64,000 nucleotides of DNA, from positions 1 through 64,000 of the forward strand of contig MNCI01027152.1 in the NCBI GenBank assembly GCA_015680685.1, given 5' to 3'. Shown in pieces: positions 56,250 through 64,000 of the stretch. Position numbers and translations under genes: made by a program. Under the pieces are notes generated by a model. That model saw only the letters and a program-made list of their open reading frames with translations, was not told the DNA's origin and made no database searches. Position 1 is the stretch's first letter, and each line of letters opens with the position of its first letter. Source of the stretch: Gnetum montanum (Eukaryota > Streptophyta > Gnetopsida > Gnetales > Gnetaceae).

Positions 56250-59006
56250 ACATTAGAGGTTCTAAAGAACTTTCAATAACTTTGGGAATGTTTGGTGGCT
56301 AAGGTGGCTATGGCTACAACATACAGTGAAAGATGAAAGGTATCTAGTAATGCCTTCATCTTCTCCTCCTTACTCTAGGGATCATTCATAGTCCACATAG
56401 CATCACCAATGTGGGCTAGAATGGGGATATCTCATGCACATGGCATTACTAGGAACAACTCCTTAACATTAACAAACCAGGAAATAAATTTTTTGTGTTT
56501 GACATGGAACACCCTAGCTGCATTTTGCAACTCTTGGTATTCATTCATTCCTTGGCTAAGTTCTTAGCTACAAATCTCTGGGTAATGTATTTGCACTTAA
56601 GAACCTTGAGTTTCAATTTTTCCACCACAAGCTTTTGCTTGATGTCCTTGTGGTACTTGAACTTAGCTTGTACAACAAGTATGAGCTAGTCACTTCCTTC
56701 TCTAATTCTAACTACCGCTGTCAAGTAGTCAACATAGCCAGATTTTCATATCGAAGATTGGCCAACTCCATGTATCCTGTCATCTCCTCAATCTACAACT
56801 CCTTCATGGATATTTTCACTTTGTTGTAGGCATCTATCCCATCAATGATAGGTTGTCAAACTTCTCTTCCTTACTATAGTTGCTAGAGGGTTTTATTTAC
56901 TTTTGTCTTTGTCAACTAGATATGCTTTTCATTAATTTCTTTTTATAGATCAACTTAATCTTTGTAATGATCCTTGACTCTTTCAAATTTAAGAGCCTCG
57001 AATTTCTAGGTGGCTACCTCTACTATAGTCTTCTAGTTAATGGCATGAACCTCCTCCATGAAGAGGTTTCTATTTTCAACTATCAATCTCCTTAGCTCTA
57101 TGTTCACTCTAGCTAGTTAATCCTACTATTCAACTATTATTTATGCTCATCAACATTTCATAGGCAATGATTCTTTGTGGCCAATTGCACATTTTCCTAG
57201 TGGGTTAGATCTGATGCCTTTTAAATTTTGTGTTGGGTAGCCTCTACCAAGGATTGGTAGAACACCACTATCTCCATCGCACCCTCAACCCCTTTTAGTT
57301 TGGTGTAAAGCTATTCAAGAGGTTCATCTTTTATCAATGCCAGGTTGAGAAATGTAGGGTCAACAAGTTGGGCTTTTAATTTAGCAACTTTAACAACCAA
57401 GTATTTTTTCAACTTCTTGACTATTTTGAGTTGCCCTTCCAATATGATGTTTTTTCCCCTTGCGTCTAGCAATTATGACTAGGTTGTAGTAATACTATCC
57501 AAAAGATCAAAGACATTTGAAAGCAGTTGCCTAGTTCCCACTAGTCGCTCCAACAGTTCTTCATGCTATGTTATGCTTAATTTTCCACTTATGATTCCTA
57601 AAGACATCTACACATCTTTGAGTGTAGCAACATTTGGTACTGATGTTGCAAGTACATTAAGTGTTTCAGTAATTTTATCAGAAACCACCTCTACTATTGT
57701 CTTCTATCCTTGGCATTGCATCACCAACACTATTGCCTCCTCACCTTCCTCTAAGTTCACTGAGAATGTCATAGAATTCTTAGAGATTTCTAGGAGTGGC
57801 TACTATTCTACAAGAGATACCATGACCTTGTAGACAACTATGTTCATTGGGCTAAGAAAATAAATCCACCTTCCCCCATCAAGGTAACTTTTTAGGCCAC
57901 CTCATTTAGGTGACTCATCACTAACCAGTACATAGATGGGTCCCCACCACTTGTGGCTACTCATCATTCTTGTTCACTCAAGAGCCATTCTTGGTATTCA
58001 TGCAACTATTGGACTATTGTAGTGACATTCAGCACAGTTGTTTAAGTAGAAGATGGAGGTGGTGGTTGCTACTTCTCTTCTTGAATGGTAATTGTAGGCA
58101 TTTTATCTTTCATCATCTCTAACTAATTAGCGATTAGAGCATGTCTAATAGCATCATTTGTATAATGGACTATCCCTCCCCTCTAACAGAGTTTTCTGAT
58201 GAGGAATGGGAAGGGGAGTGTCTTCCTTCCACATTCATTTTTTTTAAATGTCTTCTCCATCTCCAGATTGATCAACTATGGAAGGTTGATAAGGAATCTC
58301 CTAGTCAAAGCAACACACACATGGGTAGAAAAGATGGTGATCTTGCTAAGCCTCACTATGGGATTTAGGTTCAAGGTTGTAATCTTGTAGTGGATCCTTT
58401 CTATAGGTGTGAGCACTTCAAAATCCTTGTGGTTGATACCATTGCACCATCGCATCCATTCCTTTTTGATGCTAGGCTTTACCTACATTGGAATCTTAGT
58501 GAGATTCATCCCTATTTCTAGCAACCCAAGCACTTTATCAATGGCCTGCAATAAGTAGGAAACTAAGATGTCCTTGATCTAGAATAAGAATGTCTCTCCC
58601 ATGTACCAATTCCTAGTGGAATTGATAATTGGTCACATAGGAGAGGTCTTTAGTTGGTCCTATTCTTCTTTAGATGCTTTCTCCAAAAATGGGCCAAAGT
58701 TTAAATTTTGGAGCATTGTTTTTTGGACCTCCTTGATTTAATTTGATTTAGGTAAGCTTCTATCAAGGTCATCTCAAGGTCTACTTGCTACGTTGGTGCC
58801 TCATCCCAATGGGAATGTTTTGTTAGTACTGCTAGTTTTGGAAATTGATGAATAGATTCCACCTTGGCCTCTTTCCTAAAAGGACCCATGGCTTGGGTTA
58901 CAAGTGGTTTTTCTTAGGCTTGTTCTTAGCCCTTTACCATTCTTGGTTGCTTCTCTCTTTGTTAAGATAGTCTTACTTCCTACATGTGCTTGCCTTTTGG
59001 TGTCAT
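56250..59006 (-). pseudogene. Third ORF of element B
   Basis: Paralogue of 2335-5188. Starts MTPKGKH at ATG 59006, preceded by GATAGTAG where A has TTACAG. The globular part contains NWYMGETFLF, SYLLQAIDKVLGLLEIGM, INLP and TLPFPFLIRKLC (about 58680-58180). The C-terminal coiled-coil part includes VNKTL.QL..GREV, DGIDAYNKVKISMKEL and IEEMTGYMELANLRYENLAM (about 56880-56730). The longest open piece on the other strand is a shadow. Conservation of the same motifs in A and B despite decay implies the protein was under selection before inactivation. Confidence 0.6.
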
Positions 59007-61219
59007 CTACTATCACAACACATCCATGGATTAGTAGATATAATGTGTAACTTTGAATATTTTGAGTACCATATCTCATCAATTAGTTACACTTGGATAA
59101 GTTTGGATCACTGCAGATTGATGCTTGCTTATTATTGTATTAATTAATTTTTTTATAAGTATCACTAAAGCTCATTGGAAGGGATGGACTTATTTAATTT
59201 GGTGTTTGATTATTGATTTCTTAGTTAAACATTTGTGGGAGTTAGAAAAAATGGTGAAAATGTTTCAGTCAAAAATAGCACATTTGTGGCCTCCACAACC
59301 AAGAGCTTATTTCCAGTAGCTATAGGGTTGAAGAATAGAGTGATTTGGATAAATGGTTAGGAAGTTATGGCCTTTGGAAGGTTCTTGGCTCTAAAAATTA
59401 GAAAAAATTCCATGGCATTTGTACGCAACTATGAAAATATCTAATGGGGATCATGCATATTTATACTATTTTTCTACTACATCAACAAGCCATGTATATG
59501 GGGCCTTGTATACATATTGGCTTCATTGCCAAGGCCCCATATATTAGGTTCATAGGCAAAATTTTCAAATGTGAATATATTGAAAAATACAAGGAATTTT
59601 TGAATGAATTTGGAGTCCAAGAAGTCTAAGAAAAGCCAAGAATATGATGAAATCGTTAAAGAGGGTCTTTGAAATCTCAAAAATTAAAAAAAAAATTATG
59701 GAAAATGTGTGTATATACCAAAATATGTAAAGGAGAACATGGTTTGATGCAAAAGATGGATGTACGAAAGATTCTATTTACAAGAATGCCTAAGGATAGG
59801 GTGCTTAATGAACCCAATGAAGAGATATGCAAGTGGATTCTCCCTATATCAAACACATGCCTTGTTTACCCTTTCATAACCTCAACCTAAGAATTTCATA
59901 GGCCCCATAGGTGATTAATGGTTAATGGAAGTTAAGGGCCAAAACCTAGAAGATTCTACCAAAGAATTCAAGTATGTCAGACAAAGACACTAAATCAAGA
60001 ACATGGACATTGGTAGTAAGGAGGGTTATAGGCAGCATAGACAGATGGTAAAGAGGTGGGATGGAATTTTGAATTCAGGTCATAAGAAGTCTCTTATGGA
60101 TTTGTGTTTAAAATACCTAAGAAGATCCATCCTTAGTCTAGAAAAAAATCAACTGCTTTCAATGCCTTCACATCGCCACTCTAAGATTGATCCACACCCT
60201 CAAGACACAAGAGTTCTCCCACAAAACAACCACCATTCCATAAAGAGAAGAAAAGTGAAGCAAGAAGTGAGAGAGAGGCCTTCATTAAAGGAAACCTTCA
60301 AGCATGGGTAACATGTCTTTCTAGTCCCATAACCAATGCTTGTAGCACATTTATTTATCTAAGTGTGCTTTCAATTTCCATCATATTTTTGTTAATTTTG
60401 TTTTATTTTATTTTTTTCATTTTATCATTTTTTTTTCTTTTTGAATAGGAACCACACCATGAAAATACTTTATTTAACTTCCTATTATTGGTAGACATGG
60501 AATGGTAAAAAGTCTATGAAAACACTCATGGACCTAAGCAAGTAGAAGAGTACAAAGAGTATTAAGCCCCCTTGAAGTCATACCTTGTACAAACCTTTGA
60601 ATCCTTTCCAATTCTGGAAACTACCAAGGTCAAAAATTTATTAAAAGTTTATTTAATGAAAAGGAACTTCAAACATCCAAAATAAGAAAAATCATAGAGT
60701 TTATGGATGGGTGGATGTTGTGGACTCACTGCCTATTCCATGAAAAAGAAACCATGACTTAGGCAGTAGTACAAAAATTCAGAAATAAAAACCAAACATT
60801 AGCAAACAAAACAGTAAGCACAAACCATCATTAGTAATAGCTACAACACCATTGTGTCCTATTAGCAAAAAACACTTTTATTACCAGAAATTAGAAAATC
60901 ACACTAAAACTAAAGTAAAATATATAAGAAGTGTAAAATTCCCAAACAAGATTTAAATGTACTAGCAATGTTGTAAAAAAAATGGTGTAAAATAGGAAAA
61001 AATTTTAAAATAAAAAAAGTGTAAAATAAACAAATTACAAAGATAAAAATATGTAAAACAAAAAAAATAAAAAAACTAAAGAGCCATGTATATGATTAAC
61101 ACATATTGCCATCTCTTCAATGACTAAGTTGGAAGGAGGATATCTGAAAAATTGAGTGTGGTTGCCCATTTGTTGAGGTGTTTGTTGCACCAGCTTGCTT
61201 GGCCTTGTGGAAAAGCTTT
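59007..61219 (-). other. Spacer between integrase and third ORF of element B
   Basis: Counterpart of 5189-7346 and 7693-7790 in A. No coding signal. Recognisable shared blocks: the LTR-like GGGGCCTTG/GGCCCCAT stretch at 59495-59550, the AGTTCTCCCACAAAACAACC block at 60210, and the single ACCACACCATG block at 60450. It lacks the retroposon found in A. Confidence 0.6.
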
Positions 61220-61960
61220 ATTTTTTGGATGTTGACCAACTACTTTTTGTTTGGGCTTTTAGGTTTATGTATGATCATTTCCCAAGAATTAAAAACTTCA
61301 TTAAGTATATAAGGCCCTTTCCACAATATTTGTAATCTGGTTTTCTAAGGTATGTTTGTGGGATTCTAGTAGAGAACCTTATCTCCTTATTAAAATTTCA
61401 CTTTTCGTATTCTAAGATCATGATGTTGTTTTTTGAATGCCTTATGTACTTCATTCAAAGATAGGGCCACCAATCTATTTTTGTCTAGAACATTGAGGTT
61501 GATTAGTCTTTCTTTTTGTGTCAAACTTAGATCAACATCTAAGTCACAGGCTATTGAGAGTGTAAAGAGGTCAAATTGAATTAGGAGCATTGGAAGTTTT
61601 CTATACATCAGCTCATAGGGAGAGTAGCTAATAGAGAGTTTTTATGTTGAGTAATAGGCCCAAAGGACATCATTGAGTTTTATGCTCTAGTCTCTCATAT
61701 ATTTGCTAATAGTTCTTATTAGAATATTTGTAATCTCTCTATTAGTCACCTATTCTTGACTGTTGGCTTGGAGGTGATAGGATGTTGTTAATTTATGTTT
61801 AACCCCCAAGCATTGCATGAGCTTTTGAAAAGTTGCACCTAGAAAATGGATTCCATTGTCATAAATTAGTGCATGTGGCATCCCAAACCTATTCACAACA
61901 TTTTTTTGTACAAATCAAATAGCAGTGGATACAAGGTCTTGATTCAAGATCACTCATATG
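61220..61960 (-). pseudogene. Integrase remnant of element B
   Basis: C-terminal third of the integrase. 61550-61390 reads CDLDVDLSLTQKERLINLNV, then NRLVALSLNEVHKAFKKQ, a clear paralogue of 8073-7885. The core continues to about 61940 (VPHALIYDNGIHF-like, worn). The homology to A's integrase then stops and gag-like sequence begins. Confidence 0.7.
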
Positions 61961-64000
61961 GATATCTAGTTGTATGTCATTTCTATGTTGTCGTTCTATG
62001 GGGATTTCACCTTGCATGGAGAGAGTAGGTGGCAAGGGTATAGTAAGTTATGATGTAGGACTTGATGGGTGCTATGGAGGATGAAAGGAAGAAGGAGACT
62101 TCCCTCTTAGAGAAGGTGCTCTATAGTATTCTGAAGGATAGTAATGGTAAGGGATGGAAGCGTGGCTAGAGGAGTCACATAGGAAGATAGGGTACTAGAC
62201 ATAATATTCATAAGAGTCAAGTTTTCTATAGGGATATTGCTATCCTAGTGGTGGCATCTCCCATGACTATGGATGTTACCACTATTGATACTACTCCTAA
62301 GGTTATGGAGACACTCCACTTGGATAATATGTTTGTTGGTGAAACTATTACCTATGTTTCCTTGTGGGTTAGGCAACTGCCTATGTGTTTGTCACTTTGT
62401 CAATATATTATTTAAGGTGTACATCCTAGATTCTTATAGATGTGATATTGCTAGACAACACCCCTTAGAGTGTTTGTACAAGTAGATTTCTCATCTATCA
62501 TCATATGTTTTAGAATCTACAACCCCTCTACTATTGCAACTTTACCTTGTTCTTGTAATAACCCTACTTTTCATCCTTCTTCTTTCTTTTTTCTTAACCA
62601 CTAGTCCCTTGGTCACTTCTTTCCTCTTGATTTTTAGAGCTATTTGGAAACTCCTCATCCAAGGAGCCCTACATCTTATCCACCTTAGCCAATATTTTAG
62701 TGACAAATTTTTATATTAGCAAGGTTTTCCTCTAAACCACTTCATCATGCAATGCTTCCTCCTCATAATCATATAAACATACCTCCCTTTTACAAATGGA
62801 GATGTCCCTATTGTACTCTATACTTTTATGCTTTTCGAGCTCTCCTTCTTCTTTAGACACTTGATCTATTAGCCTTTCAATTTGGTGGGCCTACATCTTA
62901 GAAAGCCTTCCTTGGGCATAGACCCCAAGAATTTTTCTTGTTTTATTTTTGAGTCCATCTATGATATGGTGTAGCTAATTTCTTTGGAAGTATCCATGGC
63001 CTAGGTAGTACTGTAGAAGAGAATAGTACCTACCTAGGGTTATATCCAAAGACTCATGATTCCTTTGTTTCCATCCTTGGATCTATCTTTGCAAGTTAGA
63101 CACTCTGGAGTATTTTTGGTATTTGTCATTAAAAAGTTCTAACATAGTACTCCTTTGGTGAATGGATTCAAGTGCTAAGCACTAATAGCAGCTTTTGACT
63201 TCCTTGATGAGTGTCCTTGGGAACAACTTCAACTTTTGTCATTCATTCTCTATATTTTGTAAGGCATAGACATCATGAAAGGCTTGAAGATGATTTTGTG
63301 CATCTAAATTATATTCCTCTTCAAATTCAGGGATATTGTTCATATTCAACCTCTTGATTCAGCTATCTTTGAAGTCCCTTTTAGGTATCTGCACTACCTT
63401 AGAAATGTTCAATATGTTTTGGGTAGCCAGGAGGGGTTCATCATAGCCATGATGATCATGATGGCCTTGTTCATGGCCATGGCATCTATGATGAGTACTT
63501 CTATGCCTTCTCTCTCGATGTTGCTCCTCCCTTTGTGGTTGTCCTTGCCCCTATTCTTGATCATCCTAGTGAGATCTATGTTCATCCCTATCCCTTTATC
63601 AAAGTTTGACGACGAAGAAGAAGAAAACCAAAAGAATGATGCCTAATAGTCCTTCTCCTTCAATCCCTACCCTAATCCATTTACTTTTCTTTTTTTTCTT
63701 TGTGCTTGTCATTATCCTTGCCCTTAGATGTTTGGCTCAGATTTCTATCTCTTGAGGTCCCTTGGTCTTTAGAACCAGTCTTTTCCTTAGCCAAGTCATC
63801 CACAATTGACTATATTCATTGGTGAGGGATCTTCTCATCATAAAAAGGAGAAGAATATATGTATTAGGATTGGTATAAAAACAAGTCCTCACCTTCCATA
63901 TGCTACTACATGAATAACTAGGTTGAGACCCTCTTGTCCTTAGAGGCATCATATCTTACTTCCATTTGTCAATCCTTCTTTTGTTGGGCATCAGTAGGGT
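61961..64000 (-). pseudogene. gag of element B (continues beyond the window)
   Basis: Matches A's 11330-13600. Shared points are the PYHP/G-rich region (62230-62340, GGCATCTCCCATGACTATGG on the + strand against A's 11750-11850), the ECHR-type knuckle-like region near 62460, the QERLIDQVSKEEGEL-type helix near 62830-62880, and the acidic/histidine-rich linker at 63430-63640. It is directly adjacent to integrase because protease and RT are missing. Confidence 0.6.

Larger units (their letters stand above)
55187..64000 (-). mobile_element. Element B: second A-family element, internally deleted, cut by window end
   Basis: Same family and orientation as element A, inserted in F's protease. Visible parts: 3' LTR 55187-56118, third ORF 59006-56250, spacer, integrase C-terminal part (61960-61220) and gag (from 61961). 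Compared with A, about 2.9 kb from mid-integrase through RNase H, RT and protease is absent (A's 8430-11330). The left flank is ACATT, the same five bases as at A. The 5' LTR and right target duplication lie beyond the window. Confidence 0.85.

Noticed and set aside
55187-64000. Element B as a full-length copy of A
   Set aside because: The protease, RT, RNase H and half of integrase are absent between 61960 and 62030.
1-64000. Integrated plant pararetrovirus (caulimovirid) sequence
   Set aside because: All RT regions are accompanied by integrase and LTRs; no movement protein or caulimovirid order was seen.

Overview
This window is plant nuclear DNA made almost entirely of old, nested LTR retrotransposons. 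I find no convincing host gene, rRNA, tRNA or CRISPR array. The evidence is AT-rich sequence, plant-type Ty1/copia and Ty3/gypsy domains, tRNA-derived primer sites, and reading frames broken by stops at former glutamine codons (CAG/CAA to TAG/TAA). That decay is what methylcytosine deamination produces. The Athila-, Tat-, Tekay- and Sire-like families point to a seed plant with a large, slowly purged genome. The species cannot be fixed from this sequence.

Layout. (1) 1-1255 and 14798-15875 are two halves of a + strand Ty1/copia pol (element H). They are split by element A (1256-14797, - strand), a 13.5-kb Athila-like Ty3/gypsy element with two LTRs, a tRNA-Asp-type primer site, gag, PR-RT-RNaseH-IN and a third ORF downstream of pol. 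A also holds a 316-bp non-LTR retroposon with a perfect 15-bp target duplication. (2) 16962-19710 is element E, an internally deleted - strand gypsy element in which a gag stub is joined to integrase. (3) 19791-22039, 22040-22366 and 52267-55186 are parts of element F, a - strand Tekay-like chromovirus. F is split by element C and again by element B. (4) 22372-52261 is element C, a + strand Tat-like gypsy element with dual RNase H, perfect CCAAT target duplications, about 10 kb of extra sequence between protease and RT, an antisense reading frame and several tandem-repeat arrays. (5) 22566-31028 is element D, inserted in C's left LTR: a Sire-like copia element with gag and an accessory ORF but no pol. 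D's own 5' LTR holds a 1.9-kb CpG-rich insert (G) of unknown origin. (6) 55187-64000 is element B, a second, internally deleted copy of the A family, running off the right edge.

Boundaries agree in several ways: TSDs are recognisable for A, C and D, split proteins resume across the insertions, and LTR pairs match. This gives a relative order: H before A before the retroposon; F before C before D before G; F before B.

The most interesting themes are these. A similar accessory protein, resembling the putative plant transposon protein domain, seems to occur in both a gypsy family (A/B) and an unrelated copia-type element (D). Element C contains an unusual 10-kb block with an antisense coiled-coil ORF and a degenerate ~190-bp array. 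A 12-bp dyad is clustered in D's LTRs and also inside D. The insert G has features of a captured promoter/first-exon fragment. Two unrelated elements (B, E) have both lost PR-RT-RNaseH while keeping gag and integrase.
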